NCBI GenBank assembly: GCA_964551975.1
Contig: CAZKFI010000051.1
Coordinates: 1-17,551, forward strand
DNA length: 17,551 bases
Origin: REEB426 sp964551975
GTDB lineage: Bacteria; Actinomycetota; Actinomycetes; S36-B12
Reading direction: 5' to 3'
Each line of letters opens with the position of its first letter. Position 1 is the first letter of the stretch. The notes below the pieces were generated by a model. It saw only the letters and a list, made by a program, of their open reading frames with translations. It was not told the origin of the DNA and ran no database searches. The translations under genes were made by a program, and so were the position numbers. This document shows positions 1 to 7,152 of the stretch, one piece after another.

Positions 1-18
1 TAGGCAAATCGAGGTCAT

Positions 19-96
19 CCTGCCTTGCCCGGAACCTGCCTTTGCCGGTCCTGCCTTTTCCGGTCCTGCCTTTGCCGGCTCCCTGCCTATGCTGAC
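19..96. repeat. Five-copy imperfect ~15-bp tandem repeat before the ABC ATPase
   Basis: The unit CCTGCCTTTGCCGGT occurs at 35-49, with single-base variants at 50-64 (CCTGCCTTTTCCGGT) and 65-79 (last base C). More degenerate copies lie at 19-34 and 82-96. The array ends at the start codon of the ABC ATPase, and its last copy contains the presumed -10 element TATGCT. The reading frame stays open through it, but the encoded Cys/Arg-rich stretch (CRSCLFRSCLCR) is not like an ABC protein N-terminus. I therefore treat it as non-coding leader or promoter DNA. Unit spacing is 15-17 bp with no unique spacers, so it is not a CRISPR. Confidence 0.85.
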
Positions 97-100
97 GTGA
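88..100 (+). promoter_or_regulatory. Predicted leaderless promoter of the ABC operon
   Basis: TATGCT (88-93) fits the actinobacterial -10 consensus TANNNT and is followed by six bases and then ATG at 100, so transcription would start on the A of the start codon. No Shine-Dalgarno sequence precedes the ATG. No convincing -35 hexamer is seen at 17-18 bp, and the -35 position falls inside the tandem repeat. The reading is inferred from spacing and from the same arrangement at other genes in this window. Confidence 0.5.
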
Positions 101-1110
101 TGGACGCCCTGCTAGCCGAGGGGGTGACTGTGCGCTACGGAGCCCGAACGGCAGTGCAGAACGTCGATGTGCGCGTTGCTCGTGGTCAAGCGGTGGCGCT
201 CATTGGTGCCAACGGTGCGGGAAAGACCTCACTCATCGAAGGCTGCCTTGGCCTCCGCCGACTCTCCGGGGGCCATGTCCTCGTTGCCGGCCAGCCAGTC
301 GAGCAGGCCCTGCGGGACGGTCGCGTCGGGGTAATGCTGCAGCAGGGTGGGGTTCCGGGCACTGCACGATCGGCCGAGTGGCTGCGCCACGTGGGTCGCC
401 TCTTTGCAACCCTGTCTCGCGTGAATGCTGTCATGGACGAACTGGGTATTGACCCGCACAGCAAGACGCCATTCAAGCGCCTGTCAGGAGGCGAGCAACA
501 GCGCGTACGCCTCGGATCAGCACTGTTGGCGCGTTCGGAACTCCTGGTGCTCGATGAACCCACGACAGGACTCGACCCCGTTATGCGGCAACGCATTCTC
601 GACGTTGTCGCTCATCGACGAGACGATGGAACGGGTGTGCTGTTGACGACTCATCGACTCGATGAAATCGACACTCTCTTCACTGAAGCCGACCAGGTCC
701 TTGTCATGGCCCAAGGGTCCGTAACGCAACGCGGATCTGTTCATGAACTTTTGGGCTCCGGTGAGGCGATTCGTTTGGTACTTCCGGCGGAAGCTGCGAT
801 CTCGCTCGACCACCTGTTGGCACTGCAACAGCGACTCCAGGCGGCTGACCCTGCGGCGGCGGGGTCAAGTGCCGTCGGTTCGCCTGTCCATGGCGTCAGG
901 ATCGAAGGACCTGTCGTTACGGCGCGCGGTCAAGAGCTGACCGCGCGCTGCGCTGCATCGCCAGCGGCATTGACCGCCGTGATGTCTTGGTGCTCAGAGT
1001 GGGGTTGGGTTCCTCTTGAGGTGCGCACTGATGCACGCTCACTCAATCACCTCGTGGAAGACGCGGAGGCTCCTCCTGGTCCCTCCGACGAGAAGCCCTC
1101 GGCGCCATGA
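100..1110 (+). CDS. ABC transporter ATP-binding protein (ABC-2 type exporter)
   Basis: This is the cytoplasmic ATPase of a two-component exporter. With the ATG at 100 the protein has 336 residues. It shows Walker A GANGAGKT (36-43), a Q-loop Gln near 81, signature LSGGEQQ (128-134), Walker B LLVLDEP (148-154) with the D-loop following, and a switch His at 185 (TTH). All catalytic motifs are intact. About 110 C-terminal residues after the nucleotide-binding domain match no motif I recognise. An in-frame extension to base 25 would translate the tandem repeat, so I reject it; GTG at 97 is an alternative start. The stop overlaps the permease ATG (ATGA), so the two are translationally coupled. M. 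tuberculosis has a comparable ABC pair beside ctaA (Rv1458c-Rv1457c). The substrate is unknown; family members often export drugs or lipids. A perfect 11-bp inverted repeat lies in the C-terminal coding part. Confidence 0.9.
   Translation: MDALLAEGVTVRYGARTAVQNVDVRVARGQAVALIGANGAGKTSLIEGCLGLRRLSGGHVLVAGQPVEQALRDGRVGVMLQQGGVPGTARSAEWLRHVGRLFATLSRVNAVMDELGIDPHSKTPFKRLSGGEQQRVRLGSALLARSELLVLDEPTTGLDPVMRQRILDVVAHRRDDGTGVLLTTHRLDEIDTLFTEADQVLVMAQGSVTQRGSVHELLGSGEAIRLVLPAEAAISLDHLLALQQRLQAADPAAAGSSAVGSPVHGVRIEGPVVTARGQELTARCAASPAALTAVMSWCSEWGWVPLEVRTDARSLNHLVEDAEAPPGPSDEKPSAP
922..948. repeat. Perfect 11-bp inverted repeat with 5-nt loop inside the ABC ATPase gene
   Basis: The left arm GCGCGCGGTCA (922-932) is the exact reverse complement of the right arm TGACCGCGCGC (938-948); the loop is AGAGC. 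In RNA this gives a very GC-rich 11-bp stem, extendable by one G-U pair (921/949). No T tract follows, so it is not a standard intrinsic terminator. It lies in the poorly conserved C-terminal extension of the ATPase. Confidence 0.85.
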
Positions 1111-1871
1111 ATACGCAGTTGCTCCGCGAACAGTCGCCACGCCCTAGCCACGCACGAGCCGTGCTCGCGCAGGCGTTGTGGGAAGGCACGGCAGCGGCAA
1201 GAAACGCAGAGCAGCTACTCCTGATCGTGGTGATACCGGTGCTGCTGGTCTTGGTCGGGAGCTGGATCCCCGCACTGGAAATTGCCCCGAGTGATCACGG
1301 CCTAGCCAGAATCGCAGTGGCGTCCGTCATCGCCTGCTGCTTCACGTCGGTTGCTATCGGTACGGCATTTGAGCGACGAGCATTAGCGCTCAGTTTCCTT
1401 GGCACGACACCGCTGGGCCGATCTGGACTTCTGGCAGGCAAGGTTCTCGCAGTTGGAGCCATTACGACGCTCTCTATAGCGGCCGTGGTCACTGCGTCCC
1501 TTGCCGTTGGCTGGCGTCTCCCGCAATTCGACCTACTCAGTCTCCTGCTCATACTGATCGCTCTGGTCCTCGGGGGTGGGCTGTGCGTGTGCTGGGCATT
1601 TCTGATGGCTGGCACCCTGCGAGCCGAGTCGGTTCTCGCCTTGGCCAATGCCATCTTCCTTCTGCTGTTGCTATTCGGGGGCATAGCAGCTCCGCTCGAC
1701 GTTCTTCCGTCATTCTGGGCCGCTATCGCGGGATGGCTTCCGTCGGCAGCGTTAATCACGGCGTTGCAGCAGCCTGGTGAACCGGCAGCACTTGTCACAC
1801 TCGCGGTGTGGACCGGCGTGGGCTTATTCCTGTCGCTGCGGTTCTTTCGATGGGAAGACCGCGCAAGCTAA
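1107..1871 (+). CDS. ABC-2 type transporter permease
   Basis: This is the membrane subunit of the exporter whose ATPase is encoded just upstream; the reading frames overlap by 4 nt (ATGA). The 254-residue protein has about six hydrophobic segments, near residues 36-56, 68-87, 109-134, 143-168, 175-197 and 226-246. A short cytoplasmic N-terminus precedes them. The stretch FGGIAAPLDVLPSFWAAIAG followed by LPSAALITAL (190-220) resembles the conserved C-terminal region of ABC-2 permeases (G-x-x-x-P-L-x-x-L-P ... L-P). Six segments and one nucleotide-binding partner suggest a complex of two permeases and two ATPases. Position next to ctaA is shared with mycobacteria, but nothing here links the transporter to haem or oxidase assembly. 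Substrate unknown. Confidence 0.87.
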   Translation: MNTQLLREQSPRPSHARAVLAQALWEGTAAARNAEQLLLIVVIPVLLVLVGSWIPALEIAPSDHGLARIAVASVIACCFTSVAIGTAFERRALALSFLGTTPLGRSGLLAGKVLAVGAITTLSIAAVVTASLAVGWRLPQFDLLSLLLILIALVLGGGLCVCWAFLMAGTLRAESVLALANAIFLLLLLFGGIAAPLDVLPSFWAAIAGWLPSAALITALQQPGEPAALVTLAVWTGVGLFLSLRFFRWEDRAS

Positions 1872-1899
1872 CGAATCGAAGCCGAGCTCACTCTGTGTC

Positions 1900-1919
1900 C
1901 GTGCCTGACAGGCTGCACG
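1900..1919. promoter_or_regulatory. Dyad element in the -35 region of ctaA
   Basis: CGTGC (1900-1904) and GCACG (1915-1919) form inverted arms around an inner palindrome GCCTGACAGGC (1903-1913). It sits in the short gap between the ABC permease stop and ctaA, about 29-48 bases before the proposed ctaA transcription start at 1948. It could be an operator or a weak transcript-end hairpin for the ABC operon; there is no T tract. Confidence 0.35.
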
Positions 1920-1934
1920 AGACCCGTGACCACC

Positions 1935-1948
1935 TATGGTGGGAAACG
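1935..1948 (+). promoter_or_regulatory. Predicted near-leaderless promoter of ctaA
   Basis: TATGGT (1935-1940) is a TANNNT -10 element and GTG follows seven bases later at 1948. This suggests transcription starts at or next to the GTG. The alternative ATG at 1936 lies inside this element and has no Shine-Dalgarno upstream. GTGGGA just before the GTG could act as a poor ribosome site, so a leadered reading is not excluded. Confidence 0.4.
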
Positions 1949-2901
1949 TGAACCGGTGCTCAGCGCTTACGCGTCGCATATTCGTCGCCAACCTGGTGGC
2001 CCAGGCAGGAATCGTGCTCACTGGAGCCATTGTGCGCCTCACCGGCTCTGGCCTGGGTTGCCCTACCTGGCCCGAATGTGTGGATGGTTCCGTACTGCCT
2101 ACCTCGTCACAGGTGGAGTCTTGGCACAAGTACGTCGAATTCGGTAACCGTCTGCTGACCTTCGTTCTGGTCATTCTGGCGATAGCGGCCCTTCTGGCGG
2201 CGCTCCTAGACCGCCGTGCGCGATCACGTCGATCGCTTCTGCTCTGGGCCACCGTGCCGCTCCTTGGCACGGTAGTTCAGGCGATTCTTGGGGGTATCAC
2301 CGTGTTGACTGGTCTAGCACCAGGAATCGTGGCCGCGCACTTCCTCGTATCCATGCTGATCATCGCGGGCTGTGTGCAGCTGGTGGCGCGCTCATACGAT
2401 CCGCAGCAACCTGGTACGCAGATGCGCGTTTCCGTTCGTCGAGTTGTCTGGTTACTCGTTCTGGCACTCGTGGTGACGACAGCTGTTGTGATCGTGTTGG
2501 GGGTGCTGGTCACCGGAACAGGGCCGCATAGTGGTGATACCGGGGTTGACGCCCGCCTACCCCTCGATCCCCGGGTGATCTCGTGGCTGCATGCCGATGC
2601 TGTCTTTGCATTCCTCGGGTTGAGCGTCGGGGTTATTGCTGCATTGCGCATTGTGCAGGCGCCCAGAGCGTCTCAGTTACTCGCGTTGTCCTGTCTGGCG
2701 ATAGCCCTTGTGCAGGGGGCAGTGGGATACACGCAGTACTTCACCGGGCTGCCGATCGTCCTCGTTGCGATCCATGTCCTGCTCGCCTGCGTGCTGTGGA
2801 TCGCCGTGCTCTTCCTCCCAATGAGCCTGCGGGAGCCAGTTCCGATCGTTCAGCCAACAAAAGGATCGAGCGCGACTGCAAGGAAAAGCAGCGCAAGGTA
2901 G
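1948..2901 (+). CDS. ctaA: Haem A synthase (COX15/CtaA family)
   Basis: This integral membrane enzyme oxidises the C8 methyl of haem O to give haem A for aa3-type cytochrome oxidase. The N-terminus carries the family signature VRLTGSGLGCPTWPEC, with the conserved cysteine pair at residues 38 and 44 (317-residue protein from GTG 1948). Candidate haem-ligand histidines are H131 (AAH), H215 (SWLHAD) and H276 (AIHVL). Roughly eight hydrophobic segments run through the protein. At the position where Bacillus-type CtaA has E-x-x-H-R this protein reads EFGNR, with a His four residues before the Glu (SWHKY, H60); I believe EFGNR is common in actinobacteria. An ATG at 1936 would add four residues. The last 52 bases overlap the convergent ctaB, which makes the haem O substrate. 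Confidence 0.93.
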   Translation: MNRCSALTRRIFVANLVAQAGIVLTGAIVRLTGSGLGCPTWPECVDGSVLPTSSQVESWHKYVEFGNRLLTFVLVILAIAALLAALLDRRARSRRSLLLWATVPLLGTVVQAILGGITVLTGLAPGIVAAHFLVSMLIIAGCVQLVARSYDPQQPGTQMRVSVRRVVWLLVLALVVTTAVVIVLGVLVTGTGPHSGDTGVDARLPLDPRVISWLHADAVFAFLGLSVGVIAALRIVQAPRASQLLALSCLAIALVQGAVGYTQYFTGLPIVLVAIHVLLACVLWIAVLFLPMSLREPVPIVQPTKGSSATARKSSAR

Positions 2902-3800
2902 GTAATTGATCCGTGAAACACCCGCATCGCCGCCCGATCGACTATCGCTCCCCCTTGTGGGAAACGCCGAACGGTAAGGCGTAACTGAATGACCAGCGCG
3001 ATGAATGCAACCCCGAGGACTACTGCGGCGATTGAGTACACGAAGCCCATAGGAGCCAGGGGAATCAGGATCAGGGAAACAAGGACTGAGAGCACTGCGT
3101 ATACGACCGTTTGTGTGCATGCCGTCGTCAAAGGCCGGACCACCGGGAGCATCGGCACCCCTGCAGCGGCATACTCCTCTCGGTAACGAATTGCAAGGGG
3201 CCAATAGTGTGGCGGAGTCCAGAAAAAGACAATGAGAAAAAGTAGTACCGGCACCAAACTCACACTGCCCCGCACTGCTGACCAAGCAATGAGAATCGGC
3301 ATACAGCCTGCGGCTCCCCCCCAGACGATGTTCTGGGAAGTTCTGCGCTTGAGCAGAATGGTGTAGCCCACTGCGTACATGGCGATCGCGAGTGCAGCCA
3401 GGAGTGCCGCCACAAGATTCGCCAGCCAGAGCAGCACACCGATGCTGGCGACGCTGAGCAGGATCCCTTGGGTGACTCCAGCCCGAACCGACACCTTTCC
3501 GGCCACCGCTGGGCGCAGGCGTGTACGAGCCATGTGAGCGTCGATATCGCGGTCGTAGACGCTGTTGAAGGAACTTGCAGCACCGGCAGCGAGGGTTCCA
3601 CCGATCACGATGGCAAGAGTCACGCGCAAACTCGGGAGCCCTTCGGCTGCCAGAAACGCCGTGGGTACAGCGGTGGCCAGCAGCAATTCAATGATTCGCG
3701 GTTTCGCGAGCAGGATGTGGGCGCGAACACGATCACTGAGAGAAAAGGCCAGTGGCGCTGCCTGCCCGGACGCCGAGCGCTCGGGTTGCAGGTGGGTCAC
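2850..3800 (-). CDS. ctaB: Protoheme IX farnesyltransferase (haem O synthase)
   Basis: This UbiA-superfamily membrane prenyltransferase attaches a farnesyl group to protohaem IX to form haem O, the substrate of CtaA. The 316-residue protein has the Asp-rich, Mg-pyrophosphate binding motif NSVYDRDIDAHMARTRLRP (79-97). It also has the conserved YTILLKRRTSQNIVWGGAAG segment (146-165) and FFWTPPHYWPLAIRYREEY (192-210). About nine hydrophobic segments are visible, and length is normal for CtaB. The start is GTG at 3800, seven bases after a TAGATT -10 element. The gene diverges from tkt, as in M. tuberculosis (ctaB Rv1451, tkt Rv1449c). Its 3' end overlaps that of ctaA by 52 bp on the opposite strand. 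Confidence 0.95.
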   Translation of the reverse strand: MTHLQPERSASGQAAPLAFSLSDRVRAHILLAKPRIIELLLATAVPTAFLAAEGLPSLRVTLAIVIGGTLAAGAASSFNSVYDRDIDAHMARTRLRPAVAGKVSVRAGVTQGILLSVASIGVLLWLANLVAALLAALAIAMYAVGYTILLKRRTSQNIVWGGAAGCMPILIAWSAVRGSVSLVPVLLFLIVFFWTPPHYWPLAIRYREEYAAAGVPMLPVVRPLTTACTQTVVYAVLSVLVSLILIPLAPMGFVYSIAAVVLGVAFIALVIQLRLTVRRFPQGGAIVDRAAMRVFHGSITYLALLFLAVALDPFVG

Positions 3801-3812
3801 TTAGACAATCTA
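3800..3812 (-). promoter_or_regulatory. Predicted leaderless promoter of ctaB
   Basis: On the minus strand TAGATT (3812-3807) is followed by six bases and then GTG at 3800, placing the likely first transcribed base on the start codon. No Shine-Dalgarno is present before this GTG. Confidence 0.55.
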
Positions 3813-3830
3813 CCGATATCACTACAGGTG

Positions 3831-3844
3831 CAGCGTATGCGCTG
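3831..3844. promoter_or_regulatory. Imperfect 14-bp palindrome between ctaB and tkt
   Basis: CAGCGTATGCGCTG pairs at six of seven positions per half. It lies 31-44 bases upstream of the proposed ctaB transcription start, so it would cover the -35 region of ctaB, and well upstream of the tkt start. This is a reasonable position for an operator in the 124-bp divergent region. The regulator is unknown and no second copy was seen in the window. Confidence 0.35.
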
Positions 3845-3912
3845 TCTCACACCGCACCCCGCGTTCCTGCTGCGCGCATGGACGGTGCTGCTGTCCCCGC
3901 ATACAGCCTGAC

Positions 3913-3925
3913 TAGGGTCGTAGTG
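3913..3925 (+). promoter_or_regulatory. Predicted leaderless promoter of the tkt operon
   Basis: TAGGGT (3913-3918) is followed by six bases and GTG at 3925. No Shine-Dalgarno lies before the GTG and no clear -35 hexamer is visible. The same TAGGGT hexamer serves as the proposed -10 of gap on the other strand at 11651-11646. Confidence 0.55.
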
Positions 3926-6000
3926 TGACTCAATCAGATGTCCGTGACCCCGGCTACGCGGGTTGGGATGAGACTGATCGCCAGGCAATCGCTCACCTAC
4001 GCGCTTTGGCTATGGACGCGGTCCAATCCGCCGGAAATGGTCACCCAGGTACCGCCATGGCCCTGGCGCCGGCCGCATACCTCCTGTTCCAGCGGGTCAT
4101 GCGCCATGACCCGGCTGATCCAACGTGGCTGGGTAGGGACCGATTCGTGCTGTCGGCGGGCCACTCGAGCCTGACGCTGTACTCGCAACTGTTTCTCAGC
4201 GGCTATGGGCTGACCTTGGACGACCTTCAAGCCTTCCGCAGGTGGGCGAGCCGGACCCCTGGACACCCGGAATATGGCCACACGCCCGGAGTGGAAACGA
4301 CGACAGGTCCTCTCGGACAAGGGGTTGCAACAGCCGTGGGAATGGCCATGGCACAGCGCTTTCAGCGGGAGCTCTTGGACCCCGATGCGCCTGTCGGTCG
4401 CAGTCCATTTGATCACCGCATTTGGGTCTTGGCCTCCGACGGTGACCTCCAGGAAGGGGTGAGTGCTGAGGCCAGTTCATTGGCTGGCACGCAGGCCCTA
4501 GGAAATTTGTGCGTCATCTGGGATGACAATCGAATCTCCATCGAAGGCGATACGGCCCTTGCTTTCACCGAGAGCGTGGTGAGCCGATACCGCGCCTACA
4601 ACTGGGCGGTGCACGAGGTCGAGATGATGCCGGATGGTGATCTTGATGTCTTTGCTCTCGAACAGGTACTCAACGAGGCGCGTATCACTGTCGACAGACC
4701 GACGTTCGTTCGCCTTCGCACCACCATCGCATGGCCTGCGCCGAATGCCCGCAATACCGCCAAGTCACATGGGTCAGCACTCGGCTCCGAGGAGGTAGCG
4801 GCAACCAAGGCGTTACTTGGTCTGGATCCCAGTCAGGCGTTTGCCTTTCCAGCCGACCTGCTGAGCGTGGTGCGGCAACGCCTCGTTATGCGCACCACCG
4901 ATGAACGCAGCGCGTGGGAGCTGCGTTACCAAAGCTGGCTTGATGTGAATCCGACTAAGGCATCCTTGCTACAGCGTCTCGTAACTCAAGAGCTGCCCAA
5001 CGGCCTTATCGAGGTTCTGCCTGAACACCCACTAGGCTCCCAGGTCGCAACCCGCAAGGCATCCGGCGTAGCTCTGAATTCTCTCGCCGCGGCGTTGCCC
5101 GAGTTATGGGGTGGGTCAGCAGACCTTGCCGAATCAAATGACACAACGATCGCCGGCGCATCGGACTTCATGCCTTCGGATTCTCGCTATGGCTCGACAG
5201 GCGGACGAGTCATTCACTTTGGGATTCGTGAACATGCCATGGGGTCAATCCTCAATGGCATTGCCTTGGAAGGGTTGACGCGACCGTTCGGTGGAACTTT
5301 CCTTGTGTTCAGTGATTACATGCGACCTGCAGTGCGGCTCGCGGCGCTTATGGACCTACCGGTGACCTATGTCTGGACACATGATTCGATCGGACTTGGC
5401 GAAGATGGCCCCACCCACCAGCCGGTAGAGCATCTGTGGGCTCTCAGAGCCATCCCAGGGCTTTCGGTGGTTCGCCCAGCCGATGCAAACGAAACCTCAG
5501 CAGCCTGGTACGTCACTCTTCAGCGTCGCTGCCCGACCGGACTGATTCTCACTCGTCAAACCGTGCCAACTCTGGTCGACCTGCCACGCGCGATCGAGGG
5601 CGTATCCAAGGGTGCATACGTTGTCCGGGATGCAGGCAGTGTCGACGTCATCCTGATGGCCACCGGCTCGGAGGTACAGATCGCTGTGGCTGCAGCTGAT
5701 CTGCTCGCGGCTCAGGGGGTTGGTGCGCGCGTCGTCTCTATGCCATGCCTGGAATGGTTCGAAGCGCAGCCACGTGATTACCAAGAGTCAGTCCTGCCCG
5801 GCCACGTGGCAGCCAGGGTGGCAGTGGAGGCTGGCGCGACATTTGGTTGGTGGAGGTACCTCGGTGACAAGGGCCAGGTGGTAGGCCTGGACCGCTTTGG
5901 TGCGAGTGCGGCTGCCGAAGAGCTCTTTGCCAATTTTGGGCTTACGGCTGAGGCAGTGACTGAGGCAGCCCAACGCAGTCTGGATTTGTGCCGCAAATAA
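3925..6000 (+). CDS. tkt: Transketolase
   Basis: This thiamine-diphosphate enzyme transfers two-carbon units between pentose, tetrose and hexose phosphates in the non-oxidative pentose phosphate pathway. The 691-residue length is normal. Visible motifs are GNGHPGTA (38-45, His40 in the phosphate/ThDP site), the ThDP-Mg motif from SDGDLQEG (171-178) to DDN (200-202), GSADLAESN (397-405), and FGIREHAMG (432-440) with the catalytic Glu436. HDSIGLGEDGPTHQPVEHL (486 onward) binds substrate. The start is GTG at 3925. It heads the plus-strand operon tkt-tal-pgl and is 30 bp from tal. It diverges from ctaB, an arrangement shared with mycobacteria. Confidence 0.97.
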   Translation: MTQSDVRDPGYAGWDETDRQAIAHLRALAMDAVQSAGNGHPGTAMALAPAAYLLFQRVMRHDPADPTWLGRDRFVLSAGHSSLTLYSQLFLSGYGLTLDDLQAFRRWASRTPGHPEYGHTPGVETTTGPLGQGVATAVGMAMAQRFQRELLDPDAPVGRSPFDHRIWVLASDGDLQEGVSAEASSLAGTQALGNLCVIWDDNRISIEGDTALAFTESVVSRYRAYNWAVHEVEMMPDGDLDVFALEQVLNEARITVDRPTFVRLRTTIAWPAPNARNTAKSHGSALGSEEVAATKALLGLDPSQAFAFPADLLSVVRQRLVMRTTDERSAWELRYQSWLDVNPTKASLLQRLVTQELPNGLIEVLPEHPLGSQVATRKASGVALNSLAAALPELWGGSADLAESNDTTIAGASDFMPSDSRYGSTGGRVIHFGIREHAMGSILNGIALEGLTRPFGGTFLVFSDYMRPAVRLAALMDLPVTYVWTHDSIGLGEDGPTHQPVEHLWALRAIPGLSVVRPADANETSAAWYVTLQRRCPTGLILTRQTVPTLVDLPRAIEGVSKGAYVVRDAGSVDVILMATGSEVQIAVAAADLLAAQGVGARVVSMPCLEWFEAQPRDYQESVLPGHVAARVAVEAGATFGWWRYLGDKGQVVGLDRFGASAAAEELFANFGLTAEAVTEAAQRSLDLCRK

Positions 6001-6030
6001 TCAAAGCAAACCTCACACTCAAGGGGTGAC

Positions 6031-7140
6031 ATGACAGAGTCTGATATGCAACGACTTGCTGCCCTCTCGGCGGCGGGTGTGTCGATCTGGCTCGACGATC
6101 TCGACCGCGAAAGAATCCGCTCGGGGAACCTTGCAGACCTGGTTCGGTACTGGTCCGTATCCGGGGTTACCACGAACCCCACCATCTTTGATCAGGCCAT
6201 AACGAAAGGATCAGCGGCCTATCGACCGGATCTTGAGGCGTGTGCTGCATCAGGACTCGATGTCGATGCAGTGATCCGCCGTCTCACCACCGACGACGTT
6301 CGGGCTGCATGTGATGTCCTGGCACCGATCTGGCAGAGCACCGATGGAGTTGATGGACGCGTCTCGATCGAGGTAGACCCACGACTTGCCGAAGACACGG
6401 CCGGGACGATTGCGGCCGCGGTTGAACTCTGGCGGGTTGTAGATCGCCCGAACGCCATGATCAAGATCCCGGCAACACCAGCCGGGCTGCCTGCAATCAC
6501 CGAGGTTCTTGGACAGGGCATCAGTGTGAACGTCACTCTGATCTTCTCCGTCGCTCGGTATCAACAGGTACTCGCCGCATTTCGTGCGGGCATGCGCATG
6601 GCATTGGCGGCTGGTCATAACATCTCTACCATCGCCTCCGTGGCATCGTTCTTCATCTCGCGAGTCGATAGTGAAGTTGACCGCCGCTTGTCGCTCTTGG
6701 GGGCAGATCACCTTCGTGGTCAGGCCGGAATCGCCAACGCACAGCTAGCCTGGCAGGCCTTTCAGGGCGACCTTCAGACCCCGGACTGGCGTGACCTCGT
6801 TGCCTCCGGAGCCCGTGTGCAGCGACCGCTGTGGGCGTCAACTGGTGTGAAGGATCCGGCCTACCCCGATACCTTGTACGTCACGTCATTGGTGGCACCT
6901 GACTGTGTTAACACGATGCCTGAGGCGACGATGCGTGCCTATGCCGACCACGGTCCTGAGCCATCCAACACGTTGGATGGCAGGGCAGGTGGGGCTGCTG
7001 CGGTGTGGGCGGACCTGCGTGCAGTTGGGATCGACGAGCAGGACGTGTTCACTGTCTTGGAGAAAGAGGGCGTGGAGAAGTTCATCAAATCCTGGGAGCA
7101 GTTACGGGTCACGGTTGCCACGGCGATGACGTCACAGTAG
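6031..7140 (+). CDS. tal: Transaldolase
   Basis: This enzyme moves a dihydroxyacetone unit from sedoheptulose 7-phosphate to glyceraldehyde 3-phosphate. The 369-residue length fits the long transaldolases that accompany tkt in actinobacteria. Motifs seen are VSGVTTNPTIF (43-53), the Schiff-base lysine at about residue 145 in NAMIKIPATPAGL, and SVNVTLIFSVARY, the second substrate loop. AAGG..G sequence (AAGGGG) a few bases before the ATG is a usable ribosome site. The stop codon TAG overlaps the likely Shine-Dalgarno of pgl, only 12 bp ahead, so the pair is coupled. In related genomes zwf and opcA lie between tal and pgl; here they are missing. The 3' part contains a perfect inverted repeat at 6960-6981. 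Confidence 0.96.
   Translation: MTESDMQRLAALSAAGVSIWLDDLDRERIRSGNLADLVRYWSVSGVTTNPTIFDQAITKGSAAYRPDLEACAASGLDVDAVIRRLTTDDVRAACDVLAPIWQSTDGVDGRVSIEVDPRLAEDTAGTIAAAVELWRVVDRPNAMIKIPATPAGLPAITEVLGQGISVNVTLIFSVARYQQVLAAFRAGMRMALAAGHNISTIASVASFFISRVDSEVDRRLSLLGADHLRGQAGIANAQLAWQAFQGDLQTPDWRDLVASGARVQRPLWASTGVKDPAYPDTLYVTSLVAPDCVNTMPEATMRAYADHGPEPSNTLDGRAGGAAAVWADLRAVGIDEQDVFTVLEKEGVEKFIKSWEQLRVTVATAMTSQ
6960..6981. repeat. Perfect 10-bp inverted repeat with 2-nt centre inside tal
   Basis: GCCATCCAAC (6960-6969) and GTTGGATGGC (6972-6981) are exact reverse complements around AC. As DNA it is a 22-bp operator-like dyad; as RNA it would fold as a 9-bp stem with a 4-nt loop. It encodes PSNTLDG near residue 312, outside the catalytic motifs, and no T tract follows. 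Confidence 0.85.
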
Positions 7141-7152
7141 AGGGCCGTATTC

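Noticed and set aside
19..96. CRISPR array
   Set aside because: Units are contiguous, about 15 bp, with no spacers and no cas genes nearby.
25..99. In-frame N-terminal extension of the ABC ATPase starting at base 25
   Set aside because: It would translate the tandem repeat into a Cys/Arg-rich stretch unlike ABC proteins; ATG 100 has a well-placed -10 element and gives a normal N-terminus.
186..596. Minus-strand open frames over the ABC ATPase, and many similar frames opposite other genes
   Set aside because: They are by-products of GC-rich coding sequence on the other strand; none shows a recognisable domain or a supported start.
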